Shown: one piece after another, positions 1 through 7,405 of the stretch
How the letters are laid out: every line of letters begins with the position of its first letter
How positions within the stretch are numbered: position 1 is the stretch's first letter
NCBI GenBank assembly: GCA_028871235.1
Contig: JAGWNO010000028.1
Location: forward strand, 1-15,242
Reading direction: 5' to 3'
Source of the DNA: Gammaproteobacteria bacterium
Lineage (GTDB): Bacteria > Pseudomonadota > Gammaproteobacteria > Natronospirales > REEB76
Length of the DNA: 15,242 bases
Position numbers and translations under genes: made by a program
The notes under the pieces: model-generated
Told to the model about the DNA's origin: nothing
The model's input: only the letters and a program-made list of their open reading frames with translations
The model's database searches: none

Positions 1-1860
1 CTGGCGGCCGGTCCACCCGATATCATTGCAAAACTTGAGAAATCCTGGCACCACAACCTGCCCGTGGGCCTGCGCCTGCGGGATGCGCGCGACGGCCGGC
101 CGGAAATGGTGAGCGCCATCGACCGCGCCCAGCGTTTCCTGGCGCTCGCCGCGCTGGTGAGCGTGCTCATCTCGGCAGTGGCGGTGGTGCTGGCGGCACG
201 CCGCTATGCGACCCGCTGCACGGACACGGCCGCGGTGCTCAAATGTATCGGCCTCACCCGCCGCCGCGTGCAAACGGTGCTGCTGTTGGAATTGCTGTGG
301 CTCGGTCTCGCGGCCGGCATCGCCGGCGTCAGCATCGGCTGGCTGGCGCAATTCGGGCTGGTGTCAGTGCTGAAGGAATTGCTGCCGTCGCAATTGCCCG
401 CGCCGCCGCTCACGCCCGCGATTTCCGCCATCGGCATCGGGCTGATACTGCTGCTGGCTTTTGCCCTGCCGCCGCTGATGCGTCTCGGCGATACGCCGCC
501 GGCGCGCGTGTTGCGCCGCGATCTGGCCCCGCCGCCGGTCCGCGGCCTGGTGATCTATGGCGCTGCCATGGTAGCGAGTTTCGCGCTCACCCTGTGGCAG
601 GTGAAGACGCTCACGCTCTCCCTCTACGTGCTCGGCGGCCTCGCCCTTACGGTGCTGCTGCTGGCTGGGGGCGGGAGGCTGATGCTGTACGCGCTGCAGG
701 GTCTGCGGCACGCTGCGGGCGCGGGCTGGCGCTATGGCCTCGCCAACCTGAACCGCCACCGCCGCGATGCCGTCGTACAGATGGTGGCCTTCGGCATCGG
801 CCTCATGGTGCTGCTGCTGCTGGCCATCGTGCGCGGCGACCTGCTGACCAGCTGGCGTACCACGCTGCCGGCAGATGCGCCCAACCAGTTCATCATCAAC
901 ATCCAGCCGCAGGAGCGTGCCACCGTCACGCGTTTCTTCCGCAGCCACGGCCTGCCTGTGCCTGTGCTCCATCCAATGCTGCGCGCCCGGCTCACCGCCA
1001 TCAACGGCGTCGCCGTGAAAGACATCCATGTGCAAGGCGCACGCGCCCGGCGCATGCGCGACCGGGAAGCGAACCTCAGCTGGTCCGCGAGCCTGCCGGC
1101 TGCCAACACCGTCACCGCCGGTCACTGGTGGGACGTCGCTGCAGCACGGCAGCCGCTGGCCTCCATCGAGGAGGGTTACGCCCGGGATCTCGGTTTGCGA
1201 CTCGGCGACACCCTGAGGTTCGATGTGGCCGGCGCTACCGTCACCGCCAAGGTCGCCAGCTTCCGCAAAGTGCGCTGGGATTCCTTCCAGCCCAACTTCT
1301 TCATCGAGCTCTCGCCGGGCGCGCTGGCGGGTATCCCCTCCACCTGGATCACCAGCACCTACCTGCCGCTGGACCAGACACCCATCCTCGCGGACCTGGT
1401 GCGGCAACTGCCATCGCTCACCATCTTCGACGTAGACGCCATCATGCAGCAGGTGCGGCATCTGATGGATCAGGCTTCGCTGGCGGTGGAATACGTGTTC
1501 CTGTTCACCCTCGGTGCCGGCATCGTGGTGCTGCTGGCCGCGGTGCAGGCCACTCGCGACGAACGCCGCTTCGAAGCGGCGGTGTTGCGCACGCTGGGCG
1601 CCTCCCGTGCGCTGGTGAGTTCGGCGGCCGCGTCGGAATATGCGGCCTTGGGATTTGCGGCGGGACTATTGGGCGCGGCGGCGGCCACCCTGGTGGCGTG
1701 GGTGTTGGCCAGCCGCGTGTTCTCGTTGCCGTATCACCCGGATTGGCGCGTATGGGTCGGCGGCATCGTGGCGGGAACGCTCATCGTGATGCTGAGCGGG
1801 ATCCTGGCGACCCGGCGGGTGCTGAAAGTGCCGCCGGTAGAGACGTTGCGGGAAACCTAG
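1..1860 (+). CDS. FtsX-like/YbbP-type ABC transporter permease (5' partial)
   Basis: The reading frame is open at the first base, so the start lies outside the window; about 619 residues are visible, ending in TAG. It looks like a permease of the YbbP/LolC/MacB superfamily, which works with an ATPase in the inner membrane. Hydrophobic segments lie roughly (residues from base 1) at 47-67, 93-121, 138-160, 180-197, 208-230 and 259-276. A soluble, probably periplasmic region of about 200 residues follows, then three more segments near 513-535, 562-586 and 589-609. The N-terminal and C-terminal cores share the FtsX pattern in which a TCTDTAAVLKCIGLTRRRV-type loop resembles the later EAAVLRTLGASRALV loop. 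This double FtsX plan with extra central helices is typical of YbbP-like permeases. The partner ATPase would be expected upstream. The gene converges on the dehydrogenase with 52 bp between them. The transported substrate cannot be told. Confidence 0.9.
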   Translation: MAAGPPDIIAKLEKSWHHNLPVGLRLRDARDGRPEMVSAIDRAQRFLALAALVSVLISAVAVVLAARRYATRCTDTAAVLKCIGLTRRRVQTVLLLELLWLGLAAGIAGVSIGWLAQFGLVSVLKELLPSQLPAPPLTPAISAIGIGLILLLAFALPPLMRLGDTPPARVLRRDLAPPPVRGLVIYGAAMVASFALTLWQVKTLTLSLYVLGGLALTVLLLAGGGRLMLYALQGLRHAAGAGWRYGLANLNRHRRDAVVQMVAFGIGLMVLLLLAIVRGDLLTSWRTTLPADAPNQFIINIQPQERATVTRFFRSHGLPVPVLHPMLRARLTAINGVAVKDIHVQGARARRMRDREANLSWSASLPAANTVTAGHWWDVAAARQPLASIEEGYARDLGLRLGDTLRFDVAGATVTAKVASFRKVRWDSFQPNFFIELSPGALAGIPSTWITSTYLPLDQTPILADLVRQLPSLTIFDVDAIMQQVRHLMDQASLAVEYVFLFTLGAGIVVLLAAVQATRDERRFEAAVLRTLGASRALVSSAAASEYAALGFAAGLLGAAAATLVAWVLASRVFSLPYHPDWRVWVGGIVAGTLIVMLSGILATRRVLKVPPVETLRET

Positions 1861-1912
1861 ACATGGAAGATGAGTTTGCACAACCCACCATCCGCATTCG
1901 CCTGTGTACGCT

Positions 1913-2869
1913 TCACACCACCCGGTTGCGTTTCTCACCCGCCTTGAAGGCGGCGATATTGGCGGCCACCTCGCCGATGACGCGCTGGCGCGCTTCTTTC
2001 GAGGCCCAGGCGATATGCGGGGTGACAATGAGATTGGGGATGTCCGGCGCAAGCAGCGGGTTGCCGCTCACCGGCGGTTCCTCGCTGAGCACGTCCACCC
2101 CTGCGCCGCCGAGCCGGCCTTTGCGCAGCGCCTCAGCCAGCGCTCGCTCATCCACCAGGCCGCCGCGGGCGGTGTTGATCAACAGCGCGTCATATTTCAT
2201 GAGCGCCAGCTCCCGGGCCCCGATCACGCTGCGCGTCTCCGCAGTCAGCGGCAGGTGCAGGCTGAGGACGTCCACCTGCGGCAGCAGTGCGGCGAGCGGC
2301 ACACGGCCGGGACGGGAGTCGTGGGCATCGCGCGCGGCGATGAGCACGCGCATGCCGAAAGCCCCGGCGATCTGCGCCACGGCACGCCCGATATCGCCGT
2401 AGCCCAGAATGCCGAATTTCCTGCCGGCCAATTCCCTGAGGGGGTAATCCAGCATGGTGAACTGCGGCGCCTGCCGCCAGGCGCCCTGGCGCAGCAGCGC
2501 TGCGTATTCCTGCAGGTGCTGATTGAGCGCAAGCATAAGCGCGAACGCGTGCTGGGCCACCGACAGCGTGGAATACGTCGGCACATTGCACACCGCAATG
2601 CCGCGGCCACGGGCCGCCTCCAGATCCACGTTGTCGGTACCGGTAGCGGCCAGGCACACCAGCCGCAAGCTCGCGGTGTGCGCCAGCAGTACGCCCGTGA
2701 GCTTCACCTTGTTCGCCAGCACCACTTCGGCGTCGCCGATGCGCGCCGCCACCTGTTCCGCCGGCGTGCTGCCGAAGGCGCGCAAGTCCGTGAGCACCCG
2801 GTGCAGCGGTGCCAGCTCCACGTCACCCTGGTGACGCACGGTATCGAGATCGAGGAATACGCCATGCAT
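1913..2869 (-). CDS. D-2-hydroxyacid dehydrogenase (glycerate/hydroxypyruvate reductase-like)
   Basis: A 318-residue cytosolic NAD(P)-dependent oxidoreductase that interconverts 2-oxoacids and D-2-hydroxyacids. The family signatures are clear: the dinucleotide-binding GYGDIG (residues 156-161), NTARGGLVDE with catalytic Arg235, the conserved Glu264 in DVLSEEPP, and catalytic His285 in TPHIAWAS. The length matches HprA/GhrB-type enzymes, and closest resemblance appears to be to glycerate dehydrogenase, but substrate is not settled by sequence. The segment after the second beta strand reads LIAARDAHD; an Arg rather than an Asp at its end may favour NADPH, which is an inference. The ATG at 2869 is preceded by GGAT six bases upstream, a weak ribosome binding site. 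It stands alone, divergent from the paiB-like gene across a 399-bp spacer and convergent with the permease gene. Confidence 0.92.
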   Translation of the reverse strand: MHGVFLDLDTVRHQGDVELAPLHRVLTDLRAFGSTPAEQVAARIGDAEVVLANKVKLTGVLLAHTASLRLVCLAATGTDNVDLEAARGRGIAVCNVPTYSTLSVAQHAFALMLALNQHLQEYAALLRQGAWRQAPQFTMLDYPLRELAGRKFGILGYGDIGRAVAQIAGAFGMRVLIAARDAHDSRPGRVPLAALLPQVDVLSLHLPLTAETRSVIGARELALMKYDALLINTARGGLVDERALAEALRKGRLGGAGVDVLSEEPPVSGNPLLAPDIPNLIVTPHIAWASKEARQRVIGEVAANIAAFKAGEKRNRVV

Positions 2870-3268
2870 GTTTTTATCCGCGGCCAGAAGCCGGCGTTCA
2901 AGCCAAGATCATATTGTCAGCGACAGCCTGAACGCGGCCCAATAGTAAACGCAAGCCAAGGAGATTTGCGTTGGCATGCGGGAACCGTTGGTACATCCCC
3001 TCGGGCCGGATTACTTTATCCTGCCTATGGAGATATTAATCAAGTGGCTGATATATTCTTCGCTCTCAGCGGCATCCAAGTGTCGGCTGCCGGGTGCTGC
3101 CCAAGCATTTGTTTTTCAAGATCTTCCATGGAGCTCCCTGCGTATGCACGTGCCCGGTCATGCCGGCCAAGGCGCTCGCAACAATGGGATAATCAGCACC
3201 CGGAACGCGTCGCGCATCCCTCAGTTGGCCGCCGGTGATGCGCACCATCAAGAAAGCGGGCTACAGAC
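2870..3268. other. Divergent intergenic region between hydroxyacid dehydrogenase and paiB-like genes
   Basis: These 399 bases carry no convincing gene: the open frames on either strand have no recognisable protein pattern and no good ribosome binding site. The stretch around 2985-3125 is visibly richer in A and T than its surroundings. A 7-bp inverted repeat, AACGCAA (2948-2954) and TTGCGTT (2966-2972), flanks an 11-base loop and might be an operator or a transcript hairpin. A GATAAT hexamer near 3187 could be a -10 element for the paiB-like gene but has no matching -35. Both neighbours must have their promoters here. Confidence 0.5.
2948..2972. repeat. Inverted repeat AACGCAA / TTGCGTT
   Basis: A perfect 7-bp dyad with an 11-base centre lies 79 bases upstream of the hydroxyacid dehydrogenase start and about 300 bases upstream of the paiB-like start. 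It could be a regulator binding site or a hairpin; no family can be named. Confidence 0.4.
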
Positions 3269-3901
3269 ATGTACACACCCGATTCATTCAAAGCCGATGA
3301 TCTGGCGCAGCTGCATGCGCTCATGCGGCGCTATCCATTCGCGCTGTTGCTTACGGTGCACGATGGGCAGCTCACCGGCAGCCATTTGCCATGCATGCTG
3401 GATGCGGGACGCGGTACCCATGGCACGCTGCTGGCTCACATGGCGCGCGCCAATCCTCACTGGCGGCTGTTCGACGGACAGCGCGAGACGCTGGTGGTGT
3501 TCACCGGCCCCCACGCCTACATCTCGCCCTCCTGGTACGAGAACAAGGTCACCGTGCCCACCTGGAATTACGCGGTCGTGCATGTCCACGGCCGGCCGGC
3601 CATCGTGGAAGACAAGGCCTCGGTACGCGCCATGCTGGAGCGGCTGGTGACGGAACATGAAGCGTACATAGATCCGCCCTGGAGCACGGCGCAGGCGGGT
3701 GACTACGTGGCCAGGCAACTGGACTACATCGTAGCGTTCGAGATGCGGATCGAACGGTTGGAGGGCAAGTTCAAACTCAACCAGAACCGTTCCCGCGCCG
3801 ACCAGCAAGGCGTGGTGCGCGCGCTGGCCGGTACCGATGATCCGCTGAAACGCGAAGTGGCGGAGCTGATGCGCGCCCATCTCGCCTCGCTAGAAGAGTG
3901 A
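3269..3901 (+). CDS. PaiB-type FMN-binding negative transcriptional regulator
   Basis: A 210-residue protein of the PaiB family, which has an FMN-binding split-barrel fold; in Bacillus subtilis PaiB represses sporulation and degradative-enzyme genes, and its role in Gram-negative bacteria is poorly known. The start MYTPDSF and the signature PSWYENKVTVPTWNYAVVHVHG region (about residues 89-110) are diagnostic, together with the C-terminal FKLNQNRS segment found in the family. The length matches the usual 200-215 residues. The ATG at 3269 has only a weak purine-rich stretch upstream. The stop codon lies inside the end of the ogt gene on the other strand, giving a 12-bp tail-to-tail overlap. No paiA acetyltransferase gene is adjacent. 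It could be a flavin-dependent enzyme rather than a DNA-binding regulator. Confidence 0.93.
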   Translation: MYTPDSFKADDLAQLHALMRRYPFALLLTVHDGQLTGSHLPCMLDAGRGTHGTLLAHMARANPHWRLFDGQRETLVVFTGPHAYISPSWYENKVTVPTWNYAVVHVHGRPAIVEDKASVRAMLERLVTEHEAYIDPPWSTAQAGDYVARQLDYIVAFEMRIERLEGKFKLNQNRSRADQQGVVRALAGTDDPLKREVAELMRAHLASLEE

Positions 3902-4372
3902 GCGTTCGCCGCTCTCCAGCTCCAGCAACTGCTGCTTGATCCTGAGTCCGCCGCCATAGCCGGTGAGGCTGCCGTCGGCGCCGATCACGCGGTGGCAGGG
4001 CACGATGATGGCGATGGGATTGTCGCCATTGGCGGCGCCCACGGCACGCGAGGCGGTGGGTTTCCTGATGCGCCGCGCCAGCTCGCCGTAGGACCAGGTC
4101 TCGCCGTAAGGGATGGTCTGCAGCGCGCGCCAGACCTTCAGCTGGAAGGGCGTGCCCGCGGGAGCCAGCGGTACATCGAATGCGCGCCGCCTGCCGGCGA
4201 AATACGCCGCGAGCTGCGCCATCACCTGGCCGAACGGCTGCTTATCCTCCTGCCAGCCGTTCCCGGGGCGCAGCGGATGCGGGCCGTCCTGGAAATCCAG
4301 TATCCGTAAGCCATTCTCATCGCCCGCCAGCAGCAGTTTCCCGACCGGACTATGCATATGGCAGTAATACAT
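3890..4372 (-). CDS. ogt: Methylated-DNA--protein-cysteine S-methyltransferase (Ogt/AGT)
   Basis: A 160-residue suicide repair protein that takes the alkyl group from O6-alkylguanine or O4-alkylthymine in DNA. The active-site motif IVPCHRVIG is present with acceptor Cys126; the conserved SRAVGAANGDNP segment carries the Arg109 finger, and the DNA-binding helix-turn-helix covers about residues 81-102 (WRALQTIPYGETWSYGELA). The domain order (short N-terminal RNaseH-like part, then the AGT domain) and the length match Ogt. The ATG lies 3 bp after the TGA of the Ada-AlkA gene, and a GAGG ribosome binding site sits inside the end of that gene, so the two are surely co-transcribed. It supplies the O6-alkylguanine activity that the upstream fusion protein lacks. 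Confidence 0.96.
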   Translation of the reverse strand: MYYCHMHSPVGKLLLAGDENGLRILDFQDGPHPLRPGNGWQEDKQPFGQVMAQLAAYFAGRRRAFDVPLAPAGTPFQLKVWRALQTIPYGETWSYGELARRIRKPTASRAVGAANGDNPIAIIVPCHRVIGADGSLTGYGGGLRIKQQLLELESGERSLF

Positions 4373-4375
4373 ACA

Positions 4376-5872
4376 TCACCTCTTCGCTGATTTTCGCCGT
4401 TTCGCTGCCGTGTCTGCAGCCGCGCGCCACACATGCAGCACCGCGTACGCACGCCACGGCCGCCAGTTCTCGGCCCGATCGAGCAGCGCTTTGGCGGTGA
4501 GCGGACGCCCTCCGCCCAGCACGCGACGCAATACCAGATCCTCCGCGGGGAAGGCATCCGGATCGCCGAGTGCGCGCATGGCGACGTACTCCGCGGTCCA
4601 GGCACCGATGCCGGGGATGCGTTGCAGCGCCGCGCGCACTTCGAGGGGCGTAACCGCCGCATCGAAACACAGCCGGGTGTCGCGTACCGCGGCGGCCATG
4701 GCATTGAGCGTCGCGGCGCGCGCCCGCGTCAGGCCCAGGGAAGCCAGGTCGGCCGCCGCTAAAACCGCGGCTTCAGGGAAGAGATGCGTGAGTCCGTCCG
4801 CACCGCCGGAGATTGGCGTGCCGTACATCGTCACCAGCCGTGCCGCGAAGGTGCGCGCAGCGGCCACGCTCACCTGCTGACCGAGTACCGCACGCACCGC
4901 GAGTTCGAACGCATCCCAGGCGCCGGGCAGGCGCAATCCCGGATGACTGCGCAGCAGCGGAGCCAACAGGCTGTCGTGCCGCAACACGGCCCGTACATCC
5001 GTCGGCGCGGCGGCGAGATCGAACATCTGACGCACACGCATCGCGACGCTGAAAAGCGCCGACGGTTCCAGGCCATGCACGGTGAATTCCAGCACGTCCG
5101 CTCCCGCCACCGGCCGTACCTCGATCCAACCGCTGCGGCCTTGCACGCGCACGGTGCGCGCATAGGCAGCCTGCGTGACCCGCTCCACACCGGGCAACGC
5201 GCGCGCCGCGAAGAAATCACGCAGTGCGGCCCAGTCGTAAGGCGGGCGGTAAGCCAGACGCAGCACCTGAACGTCGCCGGCTGCGCGCTCCGCCGGCGGC
5301 GGTTCACGGCGCAGCTCGCGCGGTGCGCGGTCATATATCCGGCGGAATGCGTCATTGAAACGGCGAATGCTCTGAAACCCCGAGGCCAGCGCGATCTGCG
5401 CCATCGGCAGGCCGGTCTCGTCGATGAGCTTCTTGGCGAAATGCAAGCGCCGCGTCTGCGCCACGGCGACAGGCGATGCGCCCACATGCCGTATGAACAG
5501 CCGGTGCAGGTGCCGGGGTCCCACGCCGACACGGCCGGCCAGCTGCTCAACGCTGCCATCGTCCAGCGCACCTTCATGGATGAGGCGCAAGGCGCGGCGC
5601 ACCGTGACGGAGGTGCCCAGCCATGCCGGTGTCCCCGGCGCCGCCTCCGGGCGGCAGCGCAGACACGGCCGGAAACCGGCCTCGGCGGCCGCCGCCGCCG
5701 AGGGGAAATAACGCACGTTGAGCCGCTTTGCCGTGGGCGCGGGACAGACGGGGCGGCAGTAAATGCCGGTGCTGACCACGCCGATGAAGAAACGCCCGTC
5801 GAAGCGCGGGTCGCGCGCCAGGCGCGCGCGCTCACAGATGCCGGCATTAAATGGCAGGGGATATGCGTCCAT
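4376..5872 (-). CDS. Ada-like regulator / DNA-3-methyladenine glycosylase II fusion (Ada-AlkA)
   Basis: A 498-residue fusion acting in the adaptive response to DNA alkylation. Domain order from the ATG: an Ada zinc domain (about 7-78) with the four Cys at 39, 43, 70 and 73 (CRPVC and CLRC), the first being the methyl-phosphotriester acceptor; an AraC-type double helix-turn-helix (about 88-188); an AlkA N-terminal domain (about 203-300); and a HhH-GPD glycosylase domain (about 316-485) with the hairpin RIPGIGAWTAEY (418-429) and the catalytic Asp445 in FPAEDLVL. So it should sense methylated DNA, activate transcription, and remove 3-methyladenine and related bases. ATG 5872 is chosen; a GTG two codons upstream (5878) is equally possible. 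No ribosome binding site is visible, and a -10-like element lies just upstream, so the message may be nearly leaderless. It heads an operon with ogt. Confidence 0.95.
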   Translation of the reverse strand: MDAYPLPFNAGICERARLARDPRFDGRFFIGVVSTGIYCRPVCPAPTAKRLNVRYFPSAAAAAEAGFRPCLRCRPEAAPGTPAWLGTSVTVRRALRLIHEGALDDGSVEQLAGRVGVGPRHLHRLFIRHVGASPVAVAQTRRLHFAKKLIDETGLPMAQIALASGFQSIRRFNDAFRRIYDRAPRELRREPPPAERAAGDVQVLRLAYRPPYDWAALRDFFAARALPGVERVTQAAYARTVRVQGRSGWIEVRPVAGADVLEFTVHGLEPSALFSVAMRVRQMFDLAAAPTDVRAVLRHDSLLAPLLRSHPGLRLPGAWDAFELAVRAVLGQQVSVAAARTFAARLVTMYGTPISGGADGLTHLFPEAAVLAAADLASLGLTRARAATLNAMAAAVRDTRLCFDAAVTPLEVRAALQRIPGIGAWTAEYVAMRALGDPDAFPAEDLVLRRVLGGGRPLTAKALLDRAENWRPWRAYAVLHVWRAAADTAAKRRKSAKR

Positions 5873-5880
5873 AAGCACGG

Positions 5881-5886
5881 ACTATA
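5881..5886 (-). promoter_or_regulatory. Possible -10 element of the ada-alkA/ogt operon
   Basis: On the minus strand this reads TATAGT, five of six matches to TATAAT, only 8 bases before the ATG at 5872. No good -35 hexamer is seen, which would be expected for a promoter that depends on an Ada-like activator. If real, transcription would start at or next to the start codon. Confidence 0.3.
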
Positions 5887-5954
5887 CGCCGGCAGCCAGC
5901 CCAGACTGGCGGTTTTCGGACATGGTATTCCGCCGGCCCGGGCGCCCGCGAAGC

Positions 5955-5983
5955 AAAAGGCGGGTTGCACAGGCAACCCGCCT
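5955..5983 (-). terminator. Rho-independent terminator of the SIMPL-PrcB operon
   Basis: A perfect 11-bp stem (AGGCGGGTTGC at 5958-5968 with GCAACCCGCCT at 5973-5983) closes on a 4-base loop. Read on the minus strand, the stem is followed by TTTTGCTT, so it ends transcripts coming from the prcB-like gene 27 bases upstream. It also separates that operon from the ada-alkA promoter. Confidence 0.88.
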
Positions 5984-6009
5984 CCAGGCTGGATCTGACG
6001 GTTATCTGA

Positions 6010-6477
6010 TCAGCAGTTGCGATAGGACTGCTTGACGTCCCAGTTTACCGACTTGGTGCTGGCAGGGATCGCCACGAACTGGAATGGCTGAACAGTAGCT
6101 TGCGGGGCATTACAGCCGCTACCGGGTATCTGGATGGATATCACGGCATCAATGCCCTGATCGGTCTCAGTGGCCTTGATCACACGGAAAATGTAGCCGC
6201 CACGGCTCTTCTCTCCCATGAAGGCAGCTATGACCATCTGCTTGGTGAAATCAACATTCGGCATGGGAGGAGCCGAGGAATATACGGAATAAGCCTTGTC
6301 CCACCAGGTCTTGAAATCGGCGGCGTTGTGGATATCGTGATACTGCTCGTCCTTCACGCCACTATGCAGGCCGCTTGCGAGCACATCGACGCCTGAATTG
6401 CCGCCGCCCATGCTGGCGCAGCCGGCGAGTACCAGCAGCGCCGCCATGGCTGATATTTTCATGATCTGTCTGTTCAC
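6010..6477 (-). CDS. PrcB-like lipoprotein (protease complex subunit PrcB family)
   Basis: A 155-residue predicted lipoprotein. The N-terminus MNRQIMKISAMAALLVLAGC is a type II signal peptide with lipobox LAGC and lipidation at Cys20. The mature part has the pattern of the PrcB C-terminal domain: a WWDKAY segment, then VDFTKQMVIAAFMGEKSRGGY, and a final PFQFVAIP strand. The name comes from a Treponema protease complex; in proteobacteria the function is unknown. GTG 6477 is chosen as the start because GGGAGG lies seven bases before it and the signal peptide begins there; a longer frame up to 6540 would add a non-signal extension that overlaps the SIMPL gene. It follows the SIMPL gene by 59 bp on the same strand, and the strong hairpin at 5955-5983 ends the unit. 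Two cysteines in the mature part may pair. Confidence 0.8.
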   Translation of the reverse strand: MNRQIMKISAMAALLVLAGCASMGGGNSGVDVLASGLHSGVKDEQYHDIHNAADFKTWWDKAYSVYSSAPPMPNVDFTKQMVIAAFMGEKSRGGYIFRVIKATETDQGIDAVISIQIPGSGCNAPQATVQPFQFVAIPASTKSVNWDVKQSYRNC

Positions 6478-6536
6478 GGCATATCCTCCCATCTCATGAT
6501 TGATAGTCATATTGTACGTGGCACGCCATCCGGGCA

Positions 6537-7238
6537 TCAATGCACCTGTTTGATGAGATACACCATCTGCACATCGGCGGTGATCTCGATGTTGCCGGGG
6601 TTGTAGGCGTTGCCACCGGGAACCGCCGCCATCCTGGCGTCCGCCATGAGCGGAGGACGGGGCAGGTTGAAACCGGAATTCTCGCTGATGCTGTATACCG
6701 GGCCGAGAGTGACGTCCGCGCTTGCCGCAAGCGCCGCCGCCTTGGCGTGCGCATCCTGTACCGCCAACGCGAGCGCCTGCGTCTTCAGCTTCGCCAGATC
6801 ACTGTGATCCGCCAGCACCGAATCGATGCTGGTGACGCCGATCTTCACCAGCCCGTCCACCAGGTCCGAATAGGCGTTGATATCGTGCAGTGTCAGGTGA
6901 ACGCTGCGGCTGACATGCTGGCCGAGGTAACGGCGCGTGTTGTTCTGCCAGTCATATTGCGGGGCGATATAGATCACCGTGGCATCGATGTCCCTGGCGG
7001 CGATGCCGAGCCGTTTCGCCAGCGCGATAATCTTCTGGACGCGATCGGTGACGCTGTTCTTGGCGACACTGAGATTCTTGTCGGTCTGTTCCACCGTGAG
7101 CGAGATGCGAAGCATGTCCGGGGTCACATTGAGCGCGCCATGGCCGGTGACCTGCACATAGGGCGTGGGCAGCAGCAGCGCATCCGCGCGCGCCGCGAAT
7201 GGCAGCAGACACAAGATCAGCAGCAGTATGCGGCGCAT
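6537..7238 (-). CDS. SIMPL domain-containing exported protein (DUF541)
   Basis: A 233-residue protein with a Sec signal peptide (MRRILLLILCLLPFAARADA, cleavage probably after ARA or ADA), so it acts in the periplasm or cell envelope. The SIMPL (DUF541) pattern is clear: VQVTGHGALNVTPDMLRISLTVEQTDKN near the start of the mature protein, the DIDATVIYIAPQYDW segment, an Ala-rich helix with AVQDAHAKAAALAASADV, and a C-terminal IEITADVQMVYLI strand. Family members have been linked to stress tolerance and outer-membrane functions, but no biochemical role is fixed. The ATG at 7238 has AAGGAG nine bases upstream. It begins a two-gene unit with the PrcB-like lipoprotein, suggesting a shared envelope role. 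Confidence 0.93.
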   Translation of the reverse strand: MRRILLLILCLLPFAARADALLLPTPYVQVTGHGALNVTPDMLRISLTVEQTDKNLSVAKNSVTDRVQKIIALAKRLGIAARDIDATVIYIAPQYDWQNNTRRYLGQHVSRSVHLTLHDINAYSDLVDGLVKIGVTSIDSVLADHSDLAKLKTQALALAVQDAHAKAAALAASADVTLGPVYSISENSGFNLPRPPLMADARMAAVPGGNAYNPGNIEITADVQMVYLIKQVH

Positions 7239-7270
7239 ATTCCACTACTCCTTAATCCGGGCTTGCCGGG

Positions 7271-7301
7271 TTCCGCCACGGTATCCATGGCGGTGGCGGA
7301 A
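7271..7301. repeat. Inverted repeat TTCCGCCAC / GTGGCGGAA upstream of the SIMPL gene
   Basis: A perfect 9-bp dyad (7271-7279 with 7293-7301) with a 13-base loop lies in the 167-bp gap between the DHS-like gene and the SIMPL gene. An alternative pairing, CCGCCA with TGGCGG, uses part of the same bases. No T-run follows in either direction, so it is more likely an operator or leader hairpin than a terminator. Confidence 0.45.
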
Positions 7302-7383
7302 TCGCCATGCGGGCCGACGAGTGCCGGGCGCGTGTCAGGTCCGGGCGTCGTGATGCCGGCCATCATACCCCGTCTGCGGGAAA

Positions 7384-7399
7384 GCGGCGGGGACGCCGC
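7384..7399 (-). terminator. Possible weak terminator after the DHS-like gene
   Basis: On the minus strand GCGGCG-TCCC-CGCCGC forms a 6-bp GC stem with a 4-base loop, starting 6 bases after the stop codon, but only three T residues follow. It may slow or stop transcription ahead of the SIMPL gene; the short T-run makes this uncertain. Confidence 0.35.
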
Positions 7400-7405
7400 C
7401 GGCGT

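Noticed and set aside
243..2402. A 719-codon open frame overlapping the permease gene
   Set aside because: It is the shadow of a GC-rich gene: Arg, Ala, Pro and Gly dominate, no domain is seen, and it runs through the permease stop into the antisense of the dehydrogenase.
1904..3238. A 444-codon plus-strand frame opposite the hydroxyacid dehydrogenase
   Set aside because: The minus-strand product has full catalytic motifs; the plus-strand product is low complexity with many His, Gln and Arg and no family pattern.
3066..3251. A 61-codon minus-strand frame in the spacer before the paiB-like gene
   Set aside because: There is no ribosome binding site, no recognisable pattern, and the composition looks random.
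4784..5998. A 404-codon plus-strand frame opposite the Ada-AlkA gene
   Set aside because: The opposite strand has four zinc Cys, an AraC-type domain and a glycosylase domain; this frame is only its complement.
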